64,000 nt of DNA, from positions 2,893,501 to 2,957,500 of the forward strand of contig NZ_CP113088.1 in NCBI RefSeq assembly GCF_026625145.1, written 5' to 3'. Of the stretch, positions 10,852 through 21,500 are shown one piece after another. The DNA comes from Lacinutrix neustonica (GTDB lineage: Bacteria; Bacteroidota; Bacteroidia; Flavobacteriales; Flavobacteriaceae). Under the pieces are notes generated by a model. It did no database searches. It saw nothing but the letters and a program-made list of their open reading frames with translations, and was not told where the DNA came from. The stretch's first letter is position 1, and every line of letters begins with the position of its first letter. The translations under genes and the position numbers were made by a program.

Positions 10852-11073
10852 ATGGAATCAATCATCACATCAAACGCGCATCACTCGTATTCAGGACTTT
10901 TAAATTCCAATTATAAATCTGTTGTTAAACAGAATTTTAAAGATTTAAAAAACAACTCTATTTTTAGTTTAAAACAACGACTAAAAAGTAATGAGTTACA
11001 ATCCTCTAGCAGCATTGAAACCGCTTTAAAAGTGGCCGTGTTTTTAGCAGCGCTTATCATAGCTTTTAATTAG
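10852..11073 (+). CDS. Small single-pass membrane protein, unknown function
   Basis: An ATG-started frame of 73 codons with a polar, Ser/Asn/Lys-rich N-terminal half and a C-terminal hydrophobic helix (ALKVAVFLAALIIAFN) that ends the protein. That pattern suggests a tail-anchored membrane protein. No family recognised. It stands alone in a 610-bp stretch between trkH and the next small gene and is not overlapped by a better frame. Confidence 0.5.
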   Translation: MESIITSNAHHSYSGLLNSNYKSVVKQNFKDLKNNSIFSLKQRLKSNELQSSSSIETALKVAVFLAALIIAFN

Positions 11074-11308
11074 TGTATTGCGCTTTGTCCTATAGGTTTA
11101 CGATTTCGATTAAAAAATGTAACATTTTATATAATTAGGATACTTATATATAAAGCCGGTTTTCTTTTTTAATAGAGGTCCTTTGCCTCCAGTTAATTCA
11201 AATAGATATTTAGAATTCGCAAATTCTTCATAATTATATCTATTCCACTTATTATTTGTTTAACTACTAATAGTCTGTAACAGACTATTGGATAATACCT
11301 TGTAAACT

Positions 11309-11563
11309 ATGGGAGCACTTGCTATGATAACAATTATTAGAACCAATAAGAGTATGTTATCGAAACGATTGGATAAAAAATTAAGCTTTGTAAATACGAG
11401 TACAGAAAAGACGGAATATAATTTACCAAAAGCAACGCCTGAAAAATTGCGGGAAATTCGCGAAACACTTCAAAAGAAAAATAAAAGACGAAGTTTACAA
11501 CGACTCATAGTGATTGGAATTATAGGCGGTATATTAATTGCCCTACTCCTTTATTTCAACTAA
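11309..11563 (+). CDS. Small tail-anchored membrane protein, unknown function
   Basis: A frame of 84 codons. The likely start is one of the clustered ATGs (11309, 11324 or 11354). The middle is highly charged (PEKLREIRETLQKKNKRRSLQR) and the C terminus is a single transmembrane helix (LIVIGIIGGILIALLLYFN). Family not recognised. It is followed by a strong terminator. The architecture is like that of the 73-residue protein upstream, but the sequences are unrelated by eye. Confidence 0.5.
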   Translation: MGALAMITIIRTNKSMLSKRLDKKLSFVNTSTEKTEYNLPKATPEKLREIRETLQKKNKRRSLQRLIVIGIIGGILIALLLYFN

Positions 11564-11603
11564 ATTTTTTCGAAGGGGTATATTCCCCCGAGAGGCTTTA
11601 AAG

Positions 11604-11643
11604 AAAAAAAGTCCTATTGAAACCAATCAATAGGACTTTTTTA
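11604..11643. terminator. Bidirectional terminator
   Basis: Stem GTCCTATTGA / TCAATAGGAC with a six-base loop, A7 before and T6 after. It separates the small plus-strand gene from the minus-strand aminotransferase. Confidence 0.88.
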
Positions 11644-11666
11644 TATTATGTTTTTCAAGAATGGCA

Positions 11667-12857
11667 CTATTCAAGTACTTCTTTTATGCGTTTTATGGCT
11701 TCCTTAATCTGATCTTGCGAAGCGGCATAACTTATGCGGATACAGTTTGGGTTGCCAAAAGCATCACCAGTTACTGTTGCGACTAAAGCTTCTTCTAATA
11801 AATATAGAGAAAAATCATTCGCATTATTTATGGTTTTACCGCGTAAGGTTTTTCCAAAGAAATAAGAAATATTTGGAAACACATAAAAAGCACCTTCTGG
11901 TGTATTAGTTTGAAATCCTTCAATACCTTCTAATAAATTTAGCACTAAATCTCGACGCTCTTTAAATTCGTCAATCATATATTTTACCGTACTTGGGTCT
12001 GCATTTAAAGCCGTGATAACTGCGCGTTGAGCAATACAATTAGTGCCACTGGTAATTTGACCTTGCATTTTGTTACATGCGCGTGCAATCCAGTCGGGAG
12101 CCCCTATGTAGCCTACGCGCCAGCCCGTCATAGCAAAGGCTTTAGAGACACCATTAACAGTAATGGTACGATCGAACATGCCATCCACACTGGCCATACT
12201 AGCATGGGATTTGCCGGTATAGTTGATGTGTTCATATATTTCATCGGATACGACGTAAATATTTGGGTGGTTTTTTAAAACCTGAGCCAAAGCTTCTAGT
12301 TCTTCTTTACTATATATAGAACCACTAGGATTACAAGGAGAACTAAACCAAAGCATTTTTGTTTTTGGCGTAATGGCTGCTTCTAATTGAGAAGCTGTCA
12401 TTTTGAAATCATTCTCTATCGACGTTTGAACTTCTACAGGAACGCCTTCAGCGACTTTGACAATGTCACTATAGCTTACCCAATACGGACAAGGTAAAAT
12501 AACTTCATCACCTTTGTTTAGCATAACTTGAGCGACGTTATACAACGATTGTTTAGCGCCAGTCGAAACCACAACTTGTGGTAGCGTATATGTTAAATCA
12601 TTGTCGCGCTTAAATTTAGTGATAACGGCTTCTTTTAATTCTACGTACCCATCAACTGGTGAGTACGAATTATAGTCATCATTAATCGCTTGAATTGCGG
12701 CACCTTTGATGAAATGCGGGGTGTTAAAGTCCGGTTCACCCAAACTTAACCCTATAATATCTTTGCCTTCGGCTCTAAGTTCTCTAGTTTTTGCTGCCAT
12801 AGCTAGGGTGGCAGACGTGGACATATTTAAAATACGTTCAGAAAGTGGTTGACTCAT
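11667..12857 (-). CDS. Aspartate aminotransferase, class I/II PLP-dependent
   Basis: Fold-type I PLP aminotransferase of 396 residues, close to the AspC/AatA type (aspartate + 2-oxoglutarate to oxaloacetate + glutamate). Seen: LGEPDFNTP near the N terminus, STGAKQSLYN, SPCNPSGS, SDEIYEHI and the PLP-lysine motif VNGVSKAFAMTGWRVGY near residue 240, then the Arg motif NCIRISYA near the end. No frame damage. It lies 13 bp downstream of the desaturase on the same strand and may share its transcript. Substrate preference (Asp, prephenate or another) cannot be settled here. Confidence 0.9.
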   Translation of the reverse strand: MSQPLSERILNMSTSATLAMAAKTRELRAEGKDIIGLSLGEPDFNTPHFIKGAAIQAINDDYNSYSPVDGYVELKEAVITKFKRDNDLTYTLPQVVVSTGAKQSLYNVAQVMLNKGDEVILPCPYWVSYSDIVKVAEGVPVEVQTSIENDFKMTASQLEAAITPKTKMLWFSSPCNPSGSIYSKEELEALAQVLKNHPNIYVVSDEIYEHINYTGKSHASMASVDGMFDRTITVNGVSKAFAMTGWRVGYIGAPDWIARACNKMQGQITSGTNCIAQRAVITALNADPSTVKYMIDEFKERRDLVLNLLEGIEGFQTNTPEGAFYVFPNISYFFGKTLRGKTINNANDFSLYLLEEALVATVTGDAFGNPNCIRISYAASQDQIKEAIKRIKEVLE

Positions 12858-12870
12858 TAAAATGTGTTCG

Positions 12871-13970
12871 TTATGCTTGTAAAGCGGGATTCATCCCCAT
12901 GTCGCGCAAATATCTAAAATGGGCGGCAATGGCTTTACGAGTGGTTTTATATTCGTTATATGGTAAGTTAAATTCTTTTGCCGTGTCTCTAACAATTTCT
13001 GAAATCTTGCCATAATGAACATGGCTAATATGTGGAAAAATGTGATGCTCTACTTGGTGATTTAAACCACCAGTAAACCAGTTAACGATCTTGCTTTTTG
13101 CACCAAAATTAACCGTTGTTTTTAATTGATGAATGGCCCAAGTGTTTTTCATGGTGCCATTTACTTCGGTAATGGCATTTCTGCTTCATCCATAACGTGT
13201 GCCAATTGAAACACAACACTTAATATAAGTCCAGCGGTATAATGCATGATAAAGAATCCTATTAAGATTTTCCACCAAGCCATATCTAAAATTAACATTG
13301 GTAATACAATCCACATCGCGATGTAGATAATTTTAGAAATCACTAATTTACTCCAGTTCGCCACAGGATTAGGGAATTCACCATATGATAATTTACGTTT
13401 CATAAAGCGCTTCATTTGTTGCCAATCTGTAGTGATTGCCCAGTTAATAGTCAATAGACCATATAATAAAACCGAGTAGTAATGCTGAAACTTGTGGTGT
13501 TTACGCCATTCTGTGTGTTTAGAAAAACGCAAGACCCGTCCTGCTTCTAAATCTTCATCATGACCGTGAATATTCGTGTAAGTATGGTGTAATACGTTAT
13601 GTTGTACTTTCCAATTGTAAACATTTCCTGCTAATATGTATATACTACTTCCCATTAAACGGTTGATCCATTCTTTATTAGAAAACGAACCATGGTTGCC
13701 ATCGTGCATCACATTCATGCCTACACCAGCCATACCGACACCCATAACTATAGTCAATAGTATTTGCGCCCAGCCAGGAATATTTAAAGTTAATATTAAA
13801 AAATAAGGGGCTAAAAACAAAGTAAACATCACTATGGTTTTAATCCATATTTTCCAGTTACCAGTTCGTTTTATATCGTTGTCTTTAAAGTAAGAGTTCA
13901 CACGTTTGTTAAGTGTTCTAAAAAACTTTGCAGAATCTGTTCTAGAGAACGATAAGGTTTGTTTTGTCAT
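12871..13970 (-). CDS. Membrane fatty-acid desaturase, delta-6/linoleoyl-CoA type (one apparent frameshift)
   Basis: Integral-membrane di-iron desaturase that introduces a double bond into acyl-CoA or acyl-lipid chains. The three histidine boxes are present: HDGNHGS, HHTYTNIHGHDED and QVEHHIFPHISH; the last with Gln instead of the first His is typical of front-end desaturases. Hydrophobic spans lie at about residues 45-90 and 150-215. The repaired length is 366. Frame break at 13166-13169 (TCGG; TCTGG restores MPLPEVNGTMKNTWA). The start was set at 13970 (MTKQTLSFSR); an upstream ATG would add 13 atypical residues. Confidence 0.93.
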
Positions 13971-14021
13971 AATGTGTTGTTTTGTATGATAGTGCACAAA
14001 TGGTGCCAATCACATTTGTGC

Positions 14022-14029
14022 CAAAGATA
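14022..14029 (-). promoter_or_regulatory. Candidate -7 promoter element for the desaturase
   Basis: Minus-strand TATCTTTG, matching TAnnTTTG, about 52 bases upstream of the desaturase start. Confidence 0.45.
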
Positions 14030-14087
14030 AATAATTAAAACGTTTGAACTAATATACAAAATCATAAAATTATGGTAGCAAAAGTCT

Positions 14088-14095
14088 TATTTTTG
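14088..14095 (+). promoter_or_regulatory. Candidate -7 promoter element for rsmG
   Basis: TATTTTTG, matching TAnnTTTG, ending 11 bases before the rsmG ATG, which implies a nearly leaderless message. Confidence 0.45.
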
Positions 14096-14106
14096 CAAAA
14101 AAATAA

Positions 14107-14742
14107 ATGATGGACCTTATTTTAAAGTATTTTCCCAACCTTACTGAAGACCAGATAGATAAGTTTTCTAAGTTATCGGCATTATATCAAGATTGGAATC
14201 TAAAAATAAATGTAGTGTCTCGTAAGGATATTGATGAGCTGTACCTACGTCACGTGTTGCACTCATTAGCAATAGCCAAAGTCATCTCCTTTAAAGATGG
14301 GACTAAAATTATGGATGTAGGCACTGGTGGTGGTTTTCCAGGGGTTCCTTTAGCCATTTTATTTCCCGAATGCCATTTTCATTTGGTGGATAGTATTGGA
14401 AAAAAATTAAAAGTAGTTAATGAAGTGGTTGCTGGATTAAAGCTTGATAATGTCGAAACTACAAATTCTCGGGTAGAAGAGATAAATGATGATTATTACG
14501 ATTTTATTATAAGCAGAGCGGTTGCAGCTATGCCAACTTTTGTGCACTGGATTAAAGGCAAAATAGCTAAAGATCAAAATCATGATCTCAAAAATGGCAT
14601 TCTTTATTTAAAAGGGGGAGACCTATCAGCAGAACTTCAAGATTATAAAACCGCAAAAATCTATCCGATTTCGGCGTTTTTTGATGAAGCGTTTTATGAC
14701 ACCAAAAAAGTGGTGCATTTACCAATAAAATATAGAGGCTAG
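14107..14742 (+). CDS. rsmG: 16S rRNA (guanine-527-N7)-methyltransferase RsmG (GidB)
   Basis: SAM-dependent methyltransferase that modifies G527 of 16S rRNA. It is 211 residues with the RsmG hallmarks: LYQDWNLKINVVSR, LYLRHVLHSLAI, the SAM loop IMDVGTGGGFPGVPLAI, LVDSIGKKLKVVNEV and IISRAVAAMP. Two adjacent ATGs (14107, 14110) are possible starts. No frame damage. Confidence 0.95.
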   Translation: MMDLILKYFPNLTEDQIDKFSKLSALYQDWNLKINVVSRKDIDELYLRHVLHSLAIAKVISFKDGTKIMDVGTGGGFPGVPLAILFPECHFHLVDSIGKKLKVVNEVVAGLKLDNVETTNSRVEEINDDYYDFIISRAVAAMPTFVHWIKGKIAKDQNHDLKNGILYLKGGDLSAELQDYKTAKIYPISAFFDEAFYDTKKVVHLPIKYRG

Positions 14743-14837
14743 TCAATAAATATAGTGATTTTTTATGCGACTTAACTAAGTGTTAAAACCACTAAATTGA
14801 GATTAATTTTCATTTATTTTACGTAAGTTTAAATACC

Positions 14838-17226
14838 ATGGCAGATATTAATGACAATATAGAGTTACCGTTCATAATCAAAATCGGTTTTAATAAACTG
14901 TTGTCTTACTATGAGACTTTGGCAAAGAGCAATGATGAATTTCTTGCAGCTAAGGCAAGAAGAGTATTGAAAGTTCAAAAAAATTTCCCCATATTACGAG
15001 ATGGTTTTACACAAATTTCTCATCTTAAAAAATATCAAAAAGAGATTGATATTATCTTACAAGATTCTTTCAGTGAAGTGTTGACAAAAAATGAAATCAA
15101 GACGGCTTCCGTTCCTTTTCATAACATCGTATTTAATTCTTCAGAACGCTTTCGCAATATTTTAAATGTAGCAGGGGAAGATTTTAATTTGGAAATACGC
15201 AACATGCCCGATGATTCCGGATACATTATTGCTTGTACCATTATTTTAGACTATTGTTATAATTTTAAAGCAAACCATACCCGACCACTTTATTATGAAA
15301 TACCGAGACGTTAACGGTATTATTAAATCGTATAAAATTTTATATAACGCCGATTTTATAGAAATAACCCGTAATAAAAACACAAAGCCCATAACCAAGG
15401 AAGATTATAAAGAACTTTTAGATAATTTTGATAACATCAATTTATGGAAAGAAAAATTCCCGCCAAGAAGTTATGAATTCAAGGGTTTTGTAATTTCTAA
15501 TATTTTTGATATTACGGCCGATCAGTCTATTTCTAATATAAAATCGAGCTTAATCGCGAAAGAAAAAAGAAAAGACCAACAGTTTATGGCGAATTTTAAG
15601 TCCATTTTTCAATCGTTTTTAGGGATGACTGATTTGGATGTCGGGTTTTGTGTCTATAATCATAGAGAAGATATATTGATGCCGGTTTACGATGCAGGCG
15701 TGTATAGTTTTTTACTTGATAACAATGTAAAAGGCAAAGATTGTAAGAAAATTTTCTGTAGCAACTCTTACAAAACTTTGTTTCAGGATAAAACCTTTTA
15801 TTCTGTTTCAGACATTGATGGCTTCAATAAAAAAGTGGAAGGAAAAGTGCCGCAAATGAAGCTGTTGGGAGCAAAGGGCTACAAGAGTACTATTTTAGCT
15901 CCAATTGCAGACGGTGATAATTTACTGGGGATATTAGAGCTAGTCTCTAAAACGAAGCGCGCATTAAACAGTGTTGTGGCGAATAAATTAGTAGACGTCA
16001 TGCCTTATATAGTCGCTGCTGTTAAACGGTCTCGTCAAGATGAAGAACACTTAATAGAAGCTGTTATTCAGCGTGAATGTACTGCCATTCATCCTAGTGT
16101 AAAGTGGAAATTTGAAGCCGCTGCGCGTCAATTTTTAATCGATGAGCAAAAGCATGGAGAAGAGGCCTCATTTGGAAAGATATTGTTTAGAGATGTCTAC
16201 CCGTTGTTTGGTCAAATAGATGTTAAAGGCTCTTCAGATGCTAGAAATAAAGCAACCCAAAAGGACTTAGCACTGCAGCTTATGCTCATAGGGAAGATTA
16301 TTGAAAAAGCATTTGAAATGGAAAAACTTCCCATTTTTGAAAAACTCAAATTTGAAATTGAAAGTCTTTCAGAAGAAATAAATAATGACTTTAAAGTAGA
16401 TAGCGAGCAAAGAGCCACTTCCTTTTTTAGACATGAGATTGAGCCGCTCTTTAAATTTCAGCTCAATAATAAACCCACTTTAAAAGCGATTATCGAAGAT
16501 TACTATTCTAAAATTGATGGCAACTTAGGTCTTATCTATTATTATAGGAAGAATTACGATGATACCATTATGCTTATCAATAAAAACATGTCAAGCGTTA
16601 TTGATAAAGAACAGGTTAAGGCTCAGAAAATGTACCCCCATTTTTTCGAACGTTTTAAAACCGATGGTGTAGAACATAATATGTATATAGGAGAATCCAT
16701 TACTAAAGAAAACTCCTTTAATACCATTTATTTATATAATTTACGGTTATGGCAGCTACAAGTGATGTGTAAAATGGAGAATGAATTTTACACCAATCGT
16801 GATAAATACCCATTATCACTTGATGTGGCTTCTATGATTTTAGTTTTCAATCAGTCTCTATCCATAAGGTTTAGAATGGATGAAAAGCTATTTGATGTAG
16901 ATGGTACTTATAATGCACGTTACGAGGTCGTGAAAAAAAGAGTAGACAAAGCAAATATAAAAGGGACCAAAGAGCGGGTCACAACTCATGGTAAAATAAC
17001 AATTGTATATTCTCAAGAAGAAGATGAAATAGAATACCTACAGTATGTTAATTTTCTCCAGTCTAAAAAAGTTACGGGCGATACCGTTGAAGTTTTAGAG
17101 TTAGAGGATTTACAAGGAGTAACAGGGCTGAAAGCCATCCGGGTAAATTTACTATACCAGAATCATGATACACAGAAAAAGGAGTTCTATACGTACGAGG
17201 ATTTAATGAAAGAACTTAATGACTAG
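14838..17226 (+). CDS. Large GAF-domain cytoplasmic protein, unknown function (one apparent frameshift)
   Basis: Two abutting frames fuse into one 795-residue protein when CCGAGA at 15303-15308 is read as CCAGA (YYEIPDVNGIIKSYK). A GAF-like ligand-binding domain lies around residues 230-390 (FQSFLGMTDLDVGFCVYN, SILAPIADGDNLLGILELVSKT-like). After it come a helical, charged region and a C-terminal domain containing THGKITIVYSQEEDEIEYLQYVNFLQ. There is no transmembrane span, DNA-binding helix, kinase or cyclase signature. It overlaps the convergent HD/DUF5706 gene by 11 bp. I recognise only the GAF-like part; the whole protein resembles a conserved flavobacterial protein of unknown role. Confidence 0.75.
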
Positions 17227-18512
17227 CTAGAAAACAATGGGTCTTATTGTTAAAAAGCACCGTATATTCCGGATTTGAATTTTGTGTGCTCACCTTTACA
17301 TCCGGTTCTAAAACATCTTTAATGTCTGCACCTGGATTGTTTTTAATCGCAATACCAAAAGCAAATACAGAGATTATAATACCAGTCATAAATACTGTAT
17401 AGGTTACCCGCAATATTTTGTACTTCCTATTCAATACAACGCCCAAAAAATACAAATCTTTTGTTAAAGATTTATAGACATAATCTTTGTCTTTCAGGAG
17501 TTCCTCAACGGCCCACTCATATTCTTTTAGTTCCATCTTATGGAAGTTACCAAAGAATGTGAGGTTTACTTCCTTGTTTTCTACATCTTCCTTAGTAAAT
17601 TCTCCACTAGTTACATTTGGGCGAGTCGCAATAATAGACATAATCATAGAGATTACACTAAACAATGTAAATATCACTGTAGGCCATGTTAAATACGGAT
17701 TCGTGTCTAGTTTTGATATCAAATTAGCTAAAACCACAGAAATAATAATGGCGTTTACAGAGAGTAAGATATTGGCTTTTGTATCTGCAATGTCACTTAA
17801 TTTTATATGATTTCTGAGAGCCACACGGTAAAACGTTTGAATGCCCCGTTCACGGACTCTCATTTTTGTATTGGGCTTTGTATTTTGCTTTTAGTTTTTC
17901 TTTGTTGTTTTTGGCCCTTTTCTTTTTCTTCGTTTTTATTAGTTTGGCTAAATTTTTATCTTTTCCGGATTTCCAATTCTTTATGGCATAAGGCGTGTGG
18001 TACCTGTGTTTTTTACTTAACACTGATATATTCTCTTCTAACCATTCTTTGGCGGTGTAGTTTTTTACGTCGCATAATTCAAGTTCCTTGCGTAAAAACT
18101 CACTGGCTTCCGGAAAATACTTTTTTGCAAAATGAGAAGAATCGGCATCACGAATAATTTCCTCTAATTTATTTTGAGGTTCAGAATCAAATTTAGTAGC
18201 CATAATACAGGCGTTTACAGCTTCAATTGTTTTTGGATCCACGTTTTCGGCAGTTAAAAAATCTGTGGCGATTTTAACACTCACCTCCTCGTGACCTTCA
18301 CGTTTTTCAGTGTAGCCTACATCGTGTAATAATGCTGTTAATAATAATATTTCTGACTCGTTAACATTAATTTCAGAATTTTCAATAATTTCTTTTGTAC
18401 TTTTGAATACTCTTTTGGCATGAGTATAGTTGTGGTAGACTATGTTATTACTTAGTTTATCCTTTAAAAGCTCTAGCACAAATGCATCCGTCTTTTCAAT
18501 TATATTTGCCAT
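17216..18512 (-). CDS. HD-domain phosphohydrolase fused to a Pycsar-effector-like (DUF5706) membrane domain (one apparent frameshift)
   Basis: Residues ~1-200 form an HD phosphohydrolase: HNYTHAKRV, the HD dyad LLTALLHDVGY and a later metal Asp (IRDADSSHFAKKYF). A Lys-rich linker (KTKKKKRAKNNKEKLKAK) follows. Then comes a ~220-residue region with RVALRNHIKLSDIADTKANILLSVNAIIISVVL, two N-proximal membrane helices and one later helix, which matches the DUF5706/PycTM type of Pycsar effector. Read separately these look like two genes. The junction at 17850-17855 is TCACGG, and reading TCTGG joins them as KNESPERGIQTFYR into a 431-residue protein. Known: PycTM effectors respond to cyclic pyrimidine nucleotides. 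No cyclase gene is seen nearby. The nucleotide-hydrolysing role of the HD part is inference. Confidence 0.8.
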
Positions 18513-18571
18513 AAAATAAATTCTGTTTAAGAGAACTAAATTACTAAAAATTAAATCAACCCATTGACTCT

Positions 18572-21500
18572 ATGACTAAAAATAACATAATTCTAACGTT
18601 TATAATCTTATTGGTTTGTTCAAGCTGCGCTACTTTCGAGGCACAATATAGAGATGAAGAAAAGACGATAGATGCGCTCCCAAATAAAGATATTGAACGT
18701 AGATTTTATCTTATTGGTGATGCTGGAAAGTCTCCAATAGACGGATTGTCTCTAGGGTTAACAGCGTTTGAAAAACATGTGGCGGCGACCAGTAGTAAAA
18801 AAGATTATGTTGTTTTTCTTGGGGATAATATTTATCCTGATGGCTTGGTTAGAAAAGAACGTTACGGTAGAAAAAATGCAGAAAACGCACTTAATGCACA
18901 GATAAATGCGGTAAAAAACTTTGAGGGAAATACGGTGATGATTCCTGGAAATCACGATTGGTATGCCGATGGGGTTAGCGGGCTTAAGAGGGAAGAAAAA
19001 TATATAGAAAATGCGCTTGGTAAAAACACCTTTCAACCCGAAAATGGTTGTCCCCTCGAAAGTATAGAGGTTGGTGATAAAATACAACTCATCGTTATCG
19101 ATACGCAATGGTATTTAGAAAACTGGAATCACAACCCAACAATTAATGATGAGTGTGAAATAAAAACACGGGAACGTTTTTTTGAAGAGCTTGAAGGCGA
19201 ATTAAAAAAGGCTCAAAACAAAAGAGTTGTATTTGCAATGCATCACCCCATGTACACCAACGGCACCCATGGCGGTTTTTTTGATGCTAGTAAACATCTT
19301 TTTCCTACCCAACGAGATGTACCAGTGCCCGTTTTGGCGTCGTTGTTAACTCAGGTGAGAACGCAGGGTGGCGTCTCTATTCAAGACCGGTACAATGAGC
19401 GTTACAATGAACTCATGAACCGCATTGAAACGATGGCTTTGGAATATGATAACATCGTATTTGCTTCACGGTCATGAACATTCTTTACAATACATAGAAA
19501 AGGATGGTATTAAGCAAATTGTTTCCGGTTCGGCTCTAAAAAATCTGCAGCAACATTAAGTCATAATGGTCTTTTTTCAATAGGTAAAGAAGGCTTTGCT
19601 GAACTTACTATCTTTAAAGATGGAAGTACATGGGTGAGTATCTATGTAGAGGAAGCCGGGCTTCCAAAATTAATGTATACGAAGGAAGTGTTACCTAAAA
19701 CTAGGGATGTTTTTAATACAGAGCTGTTGCGAGATACGTTTCCCACAACGGTAGATGCCTCCATTTACACAAAACAGGAAACAGACAAAACAAGTGTGTA
19801 CGAGACACTGCTGGGAGATAGATATAGGGACTTATATAGTAAAAAAATCAAAGCACAAGTTGTAACTTTAGACACGCTCTACGGAGGGTTAGAAATTGTA
19901 AGAGCTGGAGGGGGGCACCAAACACGTTCTTTGAGATTAAAAACAAAGGATGGCCGCGAATTAAATATGCGTGCGTTGAGAAAAAGTGCCACACAGTATT
20001 TACAAACCGTATTATTTAAAGAGACTTACGTTGAAAATGATTTTGAAAAAACAAAAATCGAAAATTTAGTCCTTGATTTTTATACAGCCGCACACCCTTA
20101 CGCTTTTTTTGTGGTTCCGGATTTGTCTGCTGCTGCGGGCGTTTATCATACCAACCCCAAATTATACTACATACCCAAGCATAAATATTTAGGCGATTAT
20201 AATACGGAATATGGTGGAGAGCTTTATATGATTGAAGAACGTCCGGAAGAAAATTATAGTGACGAGAGAAATTTTGGCTATGCAGATGATATAGAAAGCA
20301 CCCATGACATTATTCAAAAAGTGAGAGAGGATGAAAAATATAAAATTGACGAAAATTCATATATAAGGGCGCGTTTGTTCGATATGCTTATAGGTGACTG
20401 GGACCGACATCAAGACCAATGGCGTTGGGCACAATTTAATCAAGATAATGGGGATAAGTTATTTAAGCCCATACCAAGAGATAGAGATCAAGTCTTTTCC
20501 AATTTTGATGGGGCGCTTTTAAATATTATGAAAATTCTTTCGGGGTCAACGAAACAATTGCAAGTATATGATAGTGAATTGAGAGACATAAAGTGGATGA
20601 ATAGTGCCGGAATTAAATTAGATAAGGTATTAATTCAAAACTCAGATAAAGCCGCTTGGATGAAGCAAGCGAAATACCTTCAAGACAACATCACAGATGA
20701 CGTCATTGCAACTGCTTTTTCAAAAGTACCAGCCGAAGCGCAAGATAAAACACTTGAAGAAATTCAAGAGCACTTGAAAGGCAGACGTGCCAATATGTTG
20801 GACATCGCAGAACGCTACTACAACTATTTAAATGAATTGGTTATTGTGACTGGGACAGATAAGGATGATTATTTTGAAATTAATCGTAGTGGTGACAACG
20901 AGACTAATGTTAAAATCTCACGTATTATAGACGGTAAAAAAGGAGAGGTATTGGTCAATAGAACATTTAACAAAGACATTACTAAGGAATTGTGGATTTA
21001 CGGCCTAGATGACGATGATGTTTTTGAAGTGACAGGAAAAGCCAATAATTTAATTTTTACAAGAATTATTGGAGGCCAAAATAACGATACCTATATTATA
21101 AAAAACGGAAGACGTGTTCGCGTATATGACCACAAATCAAAACCTAATACCGTACAGGAGAATGAAGGGGCGAAAATAAATTTTACAGATATTTATAATA
21201 ATAATCTTTTTGATTTTAATAAGAACATTGTAAAAACAGGGACCATTACACCTAATTTGGCTTATAACCCAGATGACGGTGTTGCTGTTGGTGTCTCCTT
21301 GGTGAAAACCACTAAGGGGTTTCAACGTAACCCCTATTCTCAACAGCACCGCTTTAAAGGGGGCTACTATTTTGCAACTAATGGTTTTAGTATAGAATAT
21401 GATGGAGAATTTGCCAACCTTTTTCAAGATTGGAATCTTCATGTCGCCGGTCAACTTACCAGTGAAAATTTTTCAAATAATTTCTTTGGATATGGTAATG

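Noticed and set aside
14838..18512. Four separate genes (two hypothetical, an HD protein and a Pycsar effector)
   Set aside because: The two junctions (15303, 17850) are CCAGA-type error sites, and the fused products are continuous at the protein level.
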